From positions 62,001 through 126,000 of the forward strand of contig NZ_MXQF01000001.1 of assembly GCF_002165575.1 (NCBI RefSeq): 64,000 nucleotides of DNA, in the 5' to 3' direction. The position numbers were made by a program, and so were the translations under genes. The notes below the pieces were generated by a model. The model searched no databases and had not been told where the DNA came from. It saw only the letters and a list, made by a program, of their open reading frames with translations. Positions 17,185-25,345 of this stretch are shown piece by piece (positions within the stretch are counted from its first letter, which is position 1; the number at the start of each line of letters is the position of its first letter). This DNA is from Pseudoalteromonas sp. A601. GTDB taxonomy: Bacteria > Pseudomonadota > Gammaproteobacteria > Enterobacterales > Alteromonadaceae.

Positions 17185-17718
17185 TTATGACGCAAATGTG
17201 CCACGAATTGGATAGTCGTTTTCGCGGATGAATTTAATACCAGAAAGCAGCGCACTCAAATCAGGACGTGAGAATGGTGCATTCGACTTATCTAAAATCT
17301 GAATTTGATTTTTTTCATTAAGTACAAATATTGCGGGCTCTGAAAATGGGTGATCGGTCTCATTTTCATTACGCGGCTCACTAATATAAACGCCTAAATC
17401 TGTCATTTGCTCAAGTGTTAAGCCAGAATAAAGCGGGAAATTAACCTCTAAGTCCTGCAAATGTCCGCTCAGCTGCTCTTGGCTATCAGCACTGACGGCG
17501 GCAATCTCGATACCAGCCTGAGTGTAGTCATCTTTTATAGATGCCAAAGCGTTTAATTGCTTAGTACATAACGGGCAATGCTTACCACGATAAATAACTA
17601 TCATCTTCCAAGGAAGCTCAGTTTGTCGCTCGGTTAAATCAACAGATTTGCCATCAATATCATTTGCCGTCAATGTAGGCATTATGTTTGCTGGTGCTGT
17701 AGAGTTGTTCATAATCAT
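17185..17718 (-). CDS. Peroxiredoxin-like thiol protein (AhpC/TSA-Redoxin family)
   Basis: 177 residues, thioredoxin fold, cytoplasmic (no signal). N-terminal IMPTLTANDIDGKSVDL, then VIYRGKHCPLCTKQLNAL with a CPLC motif (about residues 49-52) at the place of the peroxidatic Cys, and later DHPFSEPAIFVLNEKNQI. The CxxC form is found in a group of redoxins annotated as peroxiredoxin-like; substrate unknown, probably peroxide or disulfide reduction. AAAGGAG lies upstream; the ATG at 17716 or the next one at 17710-17712 could be used. Divergent from the TlpA-like gene, which also makes a thiol protein. Confidence 0.8.
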   Translation of the reverse strand: MIMNNSTAPANIMPTLTANDIDGKSVDLTERQTELPWKMIVIYRGKHCPLCTKQLNALASIKDDYTQAGIEIAAVSADSQEQLSGHLQDLEVNFPLYSGLTLEQMTDLGVYISEPRNENETDHPFSEPAIFVLNEKNQIQILDKSNAPFSRPDLSALLSGIKFIRENDYPIRGTFAS

Positions 17719-17829
17719 GATCTCCTTTGTAAAGTATAAATCTAAACATCTTCATGGTTTCCATTAATAGAGCTTAGGGTTAAACTTCATAATTCAACCA
17801 CGAAAATGTAACTCAGTTTGGAGATATGC

Positions 17830-18324
17830 TTGAAGCTCATTCGCAGTACACTGATAAACATAGTTTTAGCAGCAATAATCTTTTTTCTGGTTAGCGCATT
17901 CCAAGAGCGTAATTTACTAAAAGCAGATAATAGCCCCGCGCCCTACTTTAGTTTGGCATTGCTCAATAACATCGATAACCGTGTGAGTATCGCTGAACTT
18001 AAAGGCAAAACAACTGTTATTTACTTTTTCGCGCCCTGGTGCACGGTTTGTAAATACAGCATGCCAAATTTAGAAGCTGCAATTAAAGGCCGTGACATTA
18101 ATGCAATTGGTATTGCACTTGATTATAAAAGTACAACGCAAGTAGAAGAGTTTGTCAGTGATTTAGCGCTGACAATGCCAATATTGCTTGGCAATGATCA
18201 GACTCAAGCTAACTATAAAGTATCCGCTTTTCCTACCTATTATATTATCAATGAACAACTGCAGATTAGTGCCAGCTCTATGGGTTACTCCAGCCAATTA
18301 GGGATTAGATTAAGAACGTTGTAG
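17830..18324 (+). CDS. Membrane-anchored TlpA-like thiol-disulfide protein
   Basis: 164 residues from TTG 17830-17832, chosen because GGAG ends six bases upstream and it gives MKLIRSTLINIVLAAIIFFLVSAFQ, a signal anchor. An ATG at 17826 is in another frame and stops soon. The periplasmic thioredoxin fold contains YFFAPWCTVCKYSMPNL, with active site WCTVC, and the cis-Pro loop AFPTYYIINE. Similar to the ResA/TlpA and suppressor-for-copper-sensitivity type of redoxin. Probably reduces or oxidises periplasmic protein thiols; its partner is unknown. Its neighbours on both sides (peroxiredoxin-like, grxA) are also thiol proteins. Confidence 0.8.
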   Translation: MKLIRSTLINIVLAAIIFFLVSAFQERNLLKADNSPAPYFSLALLNNIDNRVSIAELKGKTTVIYFFAPWCTVCKYSMPNLEAAIKGRDINAIGIALDYKSTTQVEEFVSDLALTMPILLGNDQTQANYKVSAFPTYYIINEQLQISASSMGYSSQLGIRLRTL

Positions 18325-18420
18325 TGTAATCATTTAAATAGAATCAACTAATCGTTTTTTTACACTGTTTATTTTGCTCTAGTTAGATAAGATAGACAAA
18401 ACCAAATCGAGGAGAGCGAT

Positions 18421-18684
18421 ATGTTAACTGTAATTTTTGGCCGTGAAGGCTGCCCATTTTGTGTTCGTGCAAAAGACGTTGCACAAAAACTAGCTGATGA
18501 ACGTGATGACTTTAAATTCCGTTATATTGATATTATCAAAGAAGGCATTAGCAAAGCGGATCTAGAGCAGTCAGCTGGTAAGCCGTGCCCGACAGTTCCA
18601 CAAATATTTGTTGATCAAGAACACATCGGCGGATTCACTGAATTTGAAGCTTACGCAAAAGAAAATCTTGGCTTATACAAATAA
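18421..18684 (+). CDS. grxA: Glutaredoxin 1 (GrxA)
   Basis: 87 residues, almost the same length and sequence pattern as E. coli GrxA. Glutathione-dependent dithiol reductant for ribonucleotide reductase and other proteins. Active site GCPFC (about 10-14), AGKPCPTVPQIFVDQEHIGGF with the TVP cis-proline and GG glutathione-binding motifs. GAGGAGAG precedes the ATG. Monocistronic, with a hairpin behind it at 18702-18739. Confidence 0.96.
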   Translation: MLTVIFGREGCPFCVRAKDVAQKLADERDDFKFRYIDIIKEGISKADLEQSAGKPCPTVPQIFVDQEHIGGFTEFEAYAKENLGLYK

Positions 18685-18701
18685 GTATTGCGCTATCATT
18701 A

Positions 18702-18739
18702 TTAACCAGCTTAATTTGAGCGAATATTGAGCTGGTTAA
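18702..18739 (+). terminator. Hairpin after grxA
   Basis: TTAACCAGCT and AGCTGGTTAA form a ten-base perfect stem with an 18-base loop, followed by AATTTC. The T-run is short, so termination efficiency is uncertain. Confidence 0.55.
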
Positions 18740-18845
18740 ATTTCAATCAACATCAAGCACATACAAATTAGTTGTAATTTATACAAGCAATTGCCTCGTA
18801 TTTCCTATACAATGCGCGCCTCTTTAAATTCGTTGAGGCGTATTA

Positions 18846-20666
18846 ATGTCAGAACCAGTCACGTTTGAATCTCTAAATCTTTCTCCTGCAATTTTAAAAG
18901 CAGTTGAAGAGTTGGGTTACAAGACACCATCTGAAATCCAAGCTCAATGTATACCGTTATTGCTAGAAAGAAAGGACGTACTGGGACTAGCACAAACGGG
19001 TACAGGTAAAACAGCAGCATTTGCACTGCCATTACTAAACAATATTGACCCGTCTGTGAAACAGCCACAGATCCTTGTACTCACACCAACACGTGAGCTT
19101 GCGATCCAAGTTGCTGAGGCATTTGAACAATATGCAAAACACACTCGTGGTGTAGAAGTATTGGCACTTTATGGTGGCCAGAGCTACAGCATCCAATTAA
19201 GTGCACTTCGTCGTGGCGCGCAAATCATTGTCGCTACACCGGGTCGCTTAATCGATCACATTAACCGCGGTACAATCAAGTTTGATGCTTTACAAGCACT
19301 TGTACTTGATGAAGCCGATGAAATGTTACGTATGGGCTTTATCGATGATGTTGAAAACATCATGGAAAAAACGCCGCGTGAAAAGCAAACATGTCTTTTC
19401 TCTGCGACTATGCCTAAGCAAATTCAAAACATCAGTAGCAAATATATGAATAACCCTGAACAGGTTCATATTTCTGCACGTAACTCGACTGTATCTTCAG
19501 TTGAGCAAGTATTTTGGAATGCTCACGTACATAAGAACAAAGCTATCGTTCGCTTCTTAGAAGCTGAACAATACGAAGGTGCGATTGTTTTCGTACGTAC
19601 ACGTAACGACACAGTTCAACTTGCTGAATTATTAGAGCGCGAAGGTTTCTCTGCAGCTCCTCTTAATGGTGATATGAACCAGCAAGCGCGTGAACGTACT
19701 GTTGATCGCTTAAAAAGCGGCATGCTAAACGTTGTTATTGCAACAGACGTAGCAGCCCGTGGTCTAGATGTTGACCGCTTAAGCTTAGTTATCAACTACG
19801 ATATTCCACAAGACTCAGAAGCCTACGTTCACCGTATCGGCCGTACAGGTCGTGCTGGTCGTACTGGTAAAGCAATTTTATTCGTTAAGCATAACGAGCG
19901 TTATTTACTTAAAAATATCATTCGTCATACTAAATCTGAAATTGCCCAAGTTGAACTACCAACAGCTAAAGTTGTTGAAGAAAAACGTATCAATGCATTA
20001 CAAGAAAAGCTTACCCTTGCTCTTGAAAATAAAGATATCACTTTCTTCAATGAAGTTGCTGCTAACATGGCACAAAAACTTGACCTTGCTCCTGAAGACT
20101 TAGCGGGTGCATTACTGTGTTTAGCACAGCAACAATCGCCAATCAAAGTTGAAGAAGTTAAGATTCAACCACGTGAGCGCAATGAGCGTAACCCACGCAA
20201 TGAACGTGGTGACCGTGGTCGTCGTAACGAACGTGGTGGTGAGCGCGCTGAGCGTAAACCTCGCGAGCGAAATAGCCGTGATGCAGGCCCTATGGATACT
20301 TACCGTATCGAAGTAGGTCGTGAGCATGGTGTTCAAGTTAAGAACATTGTGGGTGCAATCGCTAACGAAGCTGATATCTCAAGCAAGTTTATTGGTGACA
20401 TTCGTCTTCACGACAGTCACAGTACGGTACAATTACCGCAAAACATGCCTAAAGATGTACTTGATCACTTCCAAAAGGTGTTTATTTGTAAACGCCCAAT
20501 GGGTATGACATTGACTCAAGATCAAGGCCCATCTGAACCACGTGGCGAACGCTCTGAACGCCCTAGCGGTGACAGAAAACGTAACTTTAACAAAGACAAC
20601 CAACGCGGTGATAAGCGTGGCGGTCCTCGTAAAGAACGTCGTCCAGTGAGCTTTACTTCTAACTAA
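18846..20666 (+). CDS. deaD: DEAD-box ATP-dependent RNA helicase DeaD (CsdA)
   Basis: 606 residues. Unwinds structured RNA in ribosome assembly and mRNA decay, mainly in the cold. Helicase motifs in order: AQTGTGKT (Walker A, about 55-62), PTRELAIQ, TPGRLIDH, DEAD (about 157-160), SATMP, then in domain 2 IVFVRTRNDT, VATDVAARGLDV (IATDVAARG) and HRIGRTGRAGR. The DeaD-specific RNA-binding domain (YRIEVGREHGVQVKNIVGAIANEA) is followed by an Arg/Gly-rich basic tail. GAGG stands eight bases before the ATG. TACAAT with a GCGCGCC discriminator (18808-18820) may be the -10 of its promoter. Confidence 0.97.
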   Translation: MSEPVTFESLNLSPAILKAVEELGYKTPSEIQAQCIPLLLERKDVLGLAQTGTGKTAAFALPLLNNIDPSVKQPQILVLTPTRELAIQVAEAFEQYAKHTRGVEVLALYGGQSYSIQLSALRRGAQIIVATPGRLIDHINRGTIKFDALQALVLDEADEMLRMGFIDDVENIMEKTPREKQTCLFSATMPKQIQNISSKYMNNPEQVHISARNSTVSSVEQVFWNAHVHKNKAIVRFLEAEQYEGAIVFVRTRNDTVQLAELLEREGFSAAPLNGDMNQQARERTVDRLKSGMLNVVIATDVAARGLDVDRLSLVINYDIPQDSEAYVHRIGRTGRAGRTGKAILFVKHNERYLLKNIIRHTKSEIAQVELPTAKVVEEKRINALQEKLTLALENKDITFFNEVAANMAQKLDLAPEDLAGALLCLAQQQSPIKVEEVKIQPRERNERNPRNERGDRGRRNERGGERAERKPRERNSRDAGPMDTYRIEVGREHGVQVKNIVGAIANEADISSKFIGDIRLHDSHSTVQLPQNMPKDVLDHFQKVFICKRPMGMTLTQDQGPSEPRGERSERPSGDRKRNFNKDNQRGDKRGGPRKERRPVSFTSN

Positions 20667-20689
20667 ACCCACCGTTTAGATAGAAAGTT

Positions 20690-20723
20690 AAAAACCTCGT
20701 CATGTAAATGCCGAGGTTTTTTT
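20690..20723 (+). terminator. Intrinsic terminator after deaD
   Basis: AAAACCTCG and CGAGGTTTT with a loop of about 13 bases, followed by TTTTGTG. Placed 24 bases after the deaD stop codon. Confidence 0.85.
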
Positions 20724-20810
20724 GTGTTTGGAGTAAAGAGCGAGTTGGCGAGAGTAAAGCCACTAGAGATCAAGTTTGCAAGCATTACTGCGAATCTAAG
20801 GGTTATAAAT

Positions 20811-20834
20811 ATAAAAAAGCCCGCAATTGCGGGC
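20811..20834 (-). terminator. Intrinsic terminator after the Tricorn-like protease gene
   Basis: GCCCGCAA and TTGCGGGC form a tight stem, followed on the minus strand by TTTTTTAT. It lies 27 bases beyond the stop codon. Confidence 0.85.
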
Positions 20835-20860
20835 TCAGTTGTAACAACTTACGATTATAA

Positions 20861-23800
20861 CTATTTACCAAACTCAGAAGGTGCAGCAGGCACTGTTAGC
20901 GGCTTTTTCGGGTTCGCTTTAAGCTCTTTTAGCAGCTCTTTCACAGCACGCTCTATCGATGGGTCCTGCCCTGCTTGAATAAGCTCAGGGCGGTCAATCA
21001 CTTCGATATCAGGGCTTACGCCTTCATCTTCAATTATCCAATTACCATCGTTATCAAGTATTCTGAAGGTCGCTGCAATCACAGAGCCACCATCAACAAG
21101 ACCTGGGTTACCTGAAATACCGATTAACCCACCCCATGTGCGAGTGCCAATTAACTTACCTAAACCCGCTTGACGAAAGTAATACGGTAGCGCATCGCCA
21201 CCAGAACTTGAGTAGCCATTAATTAACATGGCTTTAGGTCCATCATGGGCAAACTGGGGGGTTTTGGTAGGTTCAACACCACGACGTTTCCAATAATTAA
21301 GTGGCTTACGCGCAAGCCAAGTGATCATATGCTCAGGAATAAAGCCACCGCCGTTATAACGGTCGTCGATTATCATCGCTTCTTTAGTGGTTTGCGGTAA
21401 GAAGTTTTTGAATAACGAACGATTTCCCTCGTAATGAGTATTTGGTAAGTGTACGTAACCAATACGACCATTTGACAGTTTATCTACGTAATCAGCACGC
21501 GATTGCGCCCATTGTAAGTAACGCAAACCGGTTTCACTAGCGGTTGGTTTAACGGTTACTTTCCAGCTTTTTTTCAAACTAGGTGATTTACTCAGTAATA
21601 GTTCTACAGGCTTTCCTTGGGTGTTCTCAAGTAGCTCATAAAAGTTAACCACGTCTTTTACCGAGCGGCCATTCACTGCAATAATATAATCACCCACACT
21701 TGCATTAATACCGGTTTCGTTAAGTGGAGAGCGGAAGTTCTCATGCCAGTTCTCACCTTTAAAGATGTTCTCAATTTTCACGAAACCTGATTTATGAGCG
21801 CTAATTTCTGCACCAAGTAAGCCATGCTGTAAGCGTTCAGAGCGGGGCATATCACCTGAATTTACATAAATGTGGCCGGAGTTTATCTCCCCTGCTATTT
21901 CACTTAGTACATAATCAAGATCTGCTCGGTGTGCGACTGCATCAGCCATAGGTTGATAGCGTTTTAAAATAGCGTCCCAATCTTGTCCATGGTGGTTTTC
22001 ATCATAAAACCAATCACGCAAAGTACGCCAGCCTTCGCGGTACATTTGTGCCCACTCAGTTTGTGGATCTATTTTTAATACCATGTCTTCGAGGTTTAGC
22101 TCTGAAGCTTTTAAATCTTGTTTAGCTGCGGGCTTAATAACACTAAACTTATTCCCTGCACGGGCAATAATATGCTCACCATTTGCTGACACTTTATAAC
22201 TATTAACGCCAGCGGCCACCGTTGTAATCTCGCCATCAACTGCCTGCGGGATTAATTTAAGCTCCCCCCCAGAGAGTGTTAATACGCCGTCTTTTACGCC
22301 TACTAAAGCGTTATAGTTTCCAGCTGGTGCATTAAGTGCTACAACGCGCTCCATAAAGCCTTTACTTTCAAACTGTGTATTGGCTTTTTTTGCTGACTCT
22401 TTGTCGTCTTTTTTCGCTTTAGCGTCAACAATACTGGTTTCATCTGTCAGTGGCGTATTTAGTGGTTTAATTTTATTATTTACTGCAACCGAATATAAAC
22501 GGGTTGCATTATTAAACATATAATCAAACTCATAGCTGCTAAAGGTTAAATTAAAATCACGCTCTGAGGTAAAATACAGGTGCTGACCATCCGGCGAAAA
22601 CGCTGGATTTCTTTCGCTGCTCATATCATCGGTTAAACGTGTCACGTCTTTGTCGTTAATATTGTAATGCCACAATGATGCATAACGGTTTTCGTTATTT
22701 TTAACAAATACGATATCTTCACTATTTGGTGACCAGATATACGAAGTTAAACTGTCTTCATTAAATTTTGCAGTATCAATTTTACGCTGCTTGCCAGTTT
22801 TTATATCAAGCCACCAAAGCGTGTGATTTTGATCAGCAAACAATAGCTTCTTACTGTCTGGCGACCAGAGAGGATCAAAGCGCCAGATACTGCCATTACT
22901 GGTCAACTGTTTTACTTTATTATTGTTTGCTCTATCTTGCAGATAAATCTCATATTCGCCGCTCTTATCACTCATATAAGCAATATAACGGCCATTAGGC
23001 GACCACGACGCAGCAATTTCTCGTCCTTTTGGTGTATGCGTTAAGTTACGAGTTGGTCCATGTTTAACGGGCACTGAAAAAACGTCACCTCGGGCACTAA
23101 ATACCACGCGTTTACCGTCGTGTGATACGTCCATCGAATCAATAAAGTTACTCACGTTTTTAGTATAAGGCATGGTGTATTCTCGGTTGCCTTGCACATT
23201 GATTGTCAGCTTTTCATTGCGCCCTGTTGCATCATCAAAGCGATACAAATAGCCGCCATTTTCATACACGATAGCTTGTGGCCCTGCTGATGGCCAAAGT
23301 ACGTCAAAGTCTTTATGGTTGGTGACTTTTTGTGGCGCTTTGCCTTCTTGATGCTTATAGAGGTTTAAGGTGTAATCCCTATCGGAGACATAATAAATAT
23401 TATTATTCACCCAGGTTGGTTGCTGATCAGTCGCTCTATTGGTGGTTAGCCGCTGAGATTTATTGTTCTCTAAATCATACACCCAAACATCTTGAGCACG
23501 GCCACCACGGGTGCGCTTCCATGTACGAAACTCACGGTCTATTGGTGTATAAACGTATTTTTTACCATCTGGCGATAACATACCGCCGCCCGTTTCTGGA
23601 ATTGCTAACGGTTGTTCTAGCCCACCATCAGCAGGCACCATATAAGGCCTACCAACACGCTTACCAAACGGTGTGCGGTTAGCTCTGAACACGATATGCT
23701 TACCGTCTGGCGTCCAATCAAGCACTCTGTAGTCAAACCCACCACGCGGTGGCATAACGCCTACATCATTATAATAAGTTAATTGTTTTAGCTGTGAACC

Positions 23801-24112
23801 GTCACGGTTCATCACATACACTTGGCGACTGCCGTTGTATTGCGCTGAAAACGCGATACGCTTACCGTCAGGCGAAAACTTCGGAAACGTTTCAAAGCCA
23901 ACATGATCAGTTAAGCGTGTGCTTTTGCCCGTTTTTGTATTAGCGATGTAGATATCGCCCGCATAGACAAAAGTGACCGATTCTTTATGAATGTCGGGAA
24001 AGCGTAATAAACGCGTATCTTGCGTTTCATAGGCGAGCGCGACAGATGAGATTGCAGGCGTAACTGCAACAGCGATTGCCGTTAATAAAGTACGTAGTTT
24101 CAACGTGACCAT
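20861..24112 (-). CDS. Periplasmic Tricorn-like protease (S41 peptidase with beta-propeller)
   Basis: 1083 residues. N-terminal signal peptide (LRTLLTAIAVAVTPAISSVALA). Then a WD40/TolB-like beta-propeller with many repeats of the type FSPDGKRIAFSA, WTPDGKHIVFRA, WSPNGRYIAYMS (about 40-560), a Lys-rich linker, a Tricorn C1 domain (WRTLRDWFYDENHHGQDWDAI), a PDZ domain (about 760-850), and the S41 core with GGGFIPEHM and the nucleophile region NGYSSSGGDALPYY. This is the domain order of the archaeal Tricorn protease and its bacterial homologues, which degrade peptides. AGAAGG directly abuts ATG 24110-24112, so the fourth codon, TTG 24101-24103, with eight bases of spacing and giving MKLRTLL, is a likely real start. 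Confidence 0.9.
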   Translation of the reverse strand: MVTLKLRTLLTAIAVAVTPAISSVALAYETQDTRLLRFPDIHKESVTFVYAGDIYIANTKTGKSTRLTDHVGFETFPKFSPDGKRIAFSAQYNGSRQVYVMNRDGSQLKQLTYYNDVGVMPPRGGFDYRVLDWTPDGKHIVFRANRTPFGKRVGRPYMVPADGGLEQPLAIPETGGGMLSPDGKKYVYTPIDREFRTWKRTRGGRAQDVWVYDLENNKSQRLTTNRATDQQPTWVNNNIYYVSDRDYTLNLYKHQEGKAPQKVTNHKDFDVLWPSAGPQAIVYENGGYLYRFDDATGRNEKLTINVQGNREYTMPYTKNVSNFIDSMDVSHDGKRVVFSARGDVFSVPVKHGPTRNLTHTPKGREIAASWSPNGRYIAYMSDKSGEYEIYLQDRANNNKVKQLTSNGSIWRFDPLWSPDSKKLLFADQNHTLWWLDIKTGKQRKIDTAKFNEDSLTSYIWSPNSEDIVFVKNNENRYASLWHYNINDKDVTRLTDDMSSERNPAFSPDGQHLYFTSERDFNLTFSSYEFDYMFNNATRLYSVAVNNKIKPLNTPLTDETSIVDAKAKKDDKESAKKANTQFESKGFMERVVALNAPAGNYNALVGVKDGVLTLSGGELKLIPQAVDGEITTVAAGVNSYKVSANGEHIIARAGNKFSVIKPAAKQDLKASELNLEDMVLKIDPQTEWAQMYREGWRTLRDWFYDENHHGQDWDAILKRYQPMADAVAHRADLDYVLSEIAGEINSGHIYVNSGDMPRSERLQHGLLGAEISAHKSGFVKIENIFKGENWHENFRSPLNETGINASVGDYIIAVNGRSVKDVVNFYELLENTQGKPVELLLSKSPSLKKSWKVTVKPTASETGLRYLQWAQSRADYVDKLSNGRIGYVHLPNTHYEGNRSLFKNFLPQTTKEAMIIDDRYNGGGFIPEHMITWLARKPLNYWKRRGVEPTKTPQFAHDGPKAMLINGYSSSGGDALPYYFRQAGLGKLIGTRTWGGLIGISGNPGLVDGGSVIAATFRILDNDGNWIIEDEGVSPDIEVIDRPELIQAGQDPSIERAVKELLKELKANPKKPLTVPAAPSEFGK

Positions 24113-24230
24113 CCTTCTATGCTCAACTAATGAGCTGTTGTTATTTTATATCATAATAACAACTTAAAGATGGATTGCAGCTTTGTTCGACGAAATACTG
24201 TAACAGAGTGTAAATGTCGTTACGCTCGCT

Positions 24231-24743
24231 TTAAAAATTATACTCTTCGTTATCTCGCTGCTTCAGCTCAGTGATTACCATATCGATCATCTGTTGCTTA
24301 ACTTGTGCTTGTTTAGATTGCAGTTCATTGAGCTGCTTGAGCAAAATATCAACTTGCTCTTGTTGTTGAGAATCACGATATCGTTTAACGCCGGCGTGCT
24401 CAGACTGCATTGTTAGGCTTTGGCTTTTATTACTGCTTTGCGAGACTTGGTTGTGACTTTTAAGCTGTAACTGGCGCTGGATAGGGTCTTGATTGAGTTT
24501 ACTAATTTGCTCTTGCAGCACATTAATCTTGCGCTCTAAATCATCGTAAACTTTTTCTAAGTTCTCATAATGACCTGCAAAGCTGGCATCTTCGTCACTG
24601 AATTGTTGCGCTTTGGCATCTAAAAACTCAGATAAAACATACTCAGGCTGATCATCCTTGGATTGCTTTTGCTCCAACCGCTTGTCGCTATTAGTTTGAA
24701 AGCCCTCAGTTTTAGGTAAGTTTATTACGGGTGATATCTTCAT
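24231..24743 (-). CDS. Coiled-coil protein of unknown function
   Basis: 170 residues from ATG 24741-24743, chosen for the AGGA site upstream; a longer open frame to 24839 looks like leader. No signal peptide or membrane segment after this start. Polar, Gln/Lys/Glu-rich, with two heptad-like stretches (about 60-90, NLEKVYDDLERKINVLQEQI; and 125-165, VDILLKQLNELQSKQAQVKQ). The N-terminus MKISPVINLPKTEG is proline-containing and unstructured. I do not recognise a family. It lies between the Tricorn-like gene and the FKBP gene on the same strand, with gaps on both sides. Confidence 0.6.
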   Translation of the reverse strand: MKISPVINLPKTEGFQTNSDKRLEQKQSKDDQPEYVLSEFLDAKAQQFSDEDASFAGHYENLEKVYDDLERKINVLQEQISKLNQDPIQRQLQLKSHNQVSQSSNKSQSLTMQSEHAGVKRYRDSQQQEQVDILLKQLNELQSKQAQVKQQMIDMVITELKQRDNEEYNF

Positions 24744-24868
24744 TATTTCATCCTGAAATGGTCCTAATAAAGGTATCGGCATTAAATAACAAAACTTTAA
24801 GATAACTACTTTGCCACTAAGCAATAAAATTAAAGGCAATGATTTAAATCGCCGCCTTTAAAAACCCG

Positions 24869-25345
24869 TTAAGATTCTATTTTCAGCAACTCTACTTCAA
24901 ATATAAGCAATGACGCGGGTGGAATGCTCCCTACTCGCTTTTCGCCATACGCAAGCTGATGCGGAATATAAAAAGTGTATTTATCGCCTTCGCTCATCAA
25001 TTGTAAGCCTTCGGTCCAGCCTTTAATTACTTGATGCAGACCAAAACTAATGGGGGTTTTTCGCTCAACAGAGCTGTCAAAAACACTGCCATCAAGCAAA
25101 GTACCGTGATAGTGAACGTTCACCATGCTTGTAGGACTTGGTTTTACATCAGAGCCACTGCTGTGCTCAATTCTATATTGTAGCCCTGAAGCGGTCTCTG
25201 TTATACCTTCAACTTTACTGTTGGTGGCTAAAAAATCACTACTAAGCTGCGCATTGGCTAGGGCTTGCTGCTTAGCTTTTTTACTATTTTGAAAGATTAA
25301 ATAGCAAAATATAGCGATAATTATCACTAAAATAATATTAATCAT
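24869..25345 (-). CDS. Membrane-anchored FKBP-type peptidyl-prolyl cis-trans isomerase
   Basis: 158 residues. An N-terminal hydrophobic segment (IILVIIIAIFCYLIF, about 3-18) without a Cys lipobox or clear cleavage site suggests a membrane anchor. The FKBP domain (about 55-157) contains VNVHYHGTLLDGSVFDSS, VIKGWTEGLQLMSEGDKYTFYIP, LAYGEKRVGSIPPASLLIFEVEL, the normal active-site set for FkpA/FklB-like enzymes. The ATG overlaps the stop codon of the Lon-like gene (ATGA), so the two are translationally coupled, perhaps because both serve protein quality control. Confidence 0.88.
   Translation of the reverse strand: MINIILVIIIAIFCYLIFQNSKKAKQQALANAQLSSDFLATNSKVEGITETASGLQYRIEHSSGSDVKPSPTSMVNVHYHGTLLDGSVFDSSVERKTPISFGLHQVIKGWTEGLQLMSEGDKYTFYIPHQLAYGEKRVGSIPPASLLIFEVELLKIES

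Noticed and set aside
17826-17894. ATG-started short frame after GGAG before the TlpA-like gene
   Set aside because: It ends after 22 codons and makes no sense as a protein; the TTG at 17830 in the next frame gives a good signal anchor.
23332-23682. 116-codon plus-strand ORF
   Set aside because: Antisense to the beta-propeller part of the Tricorn-like gene; composition is odd and there is no start signal.
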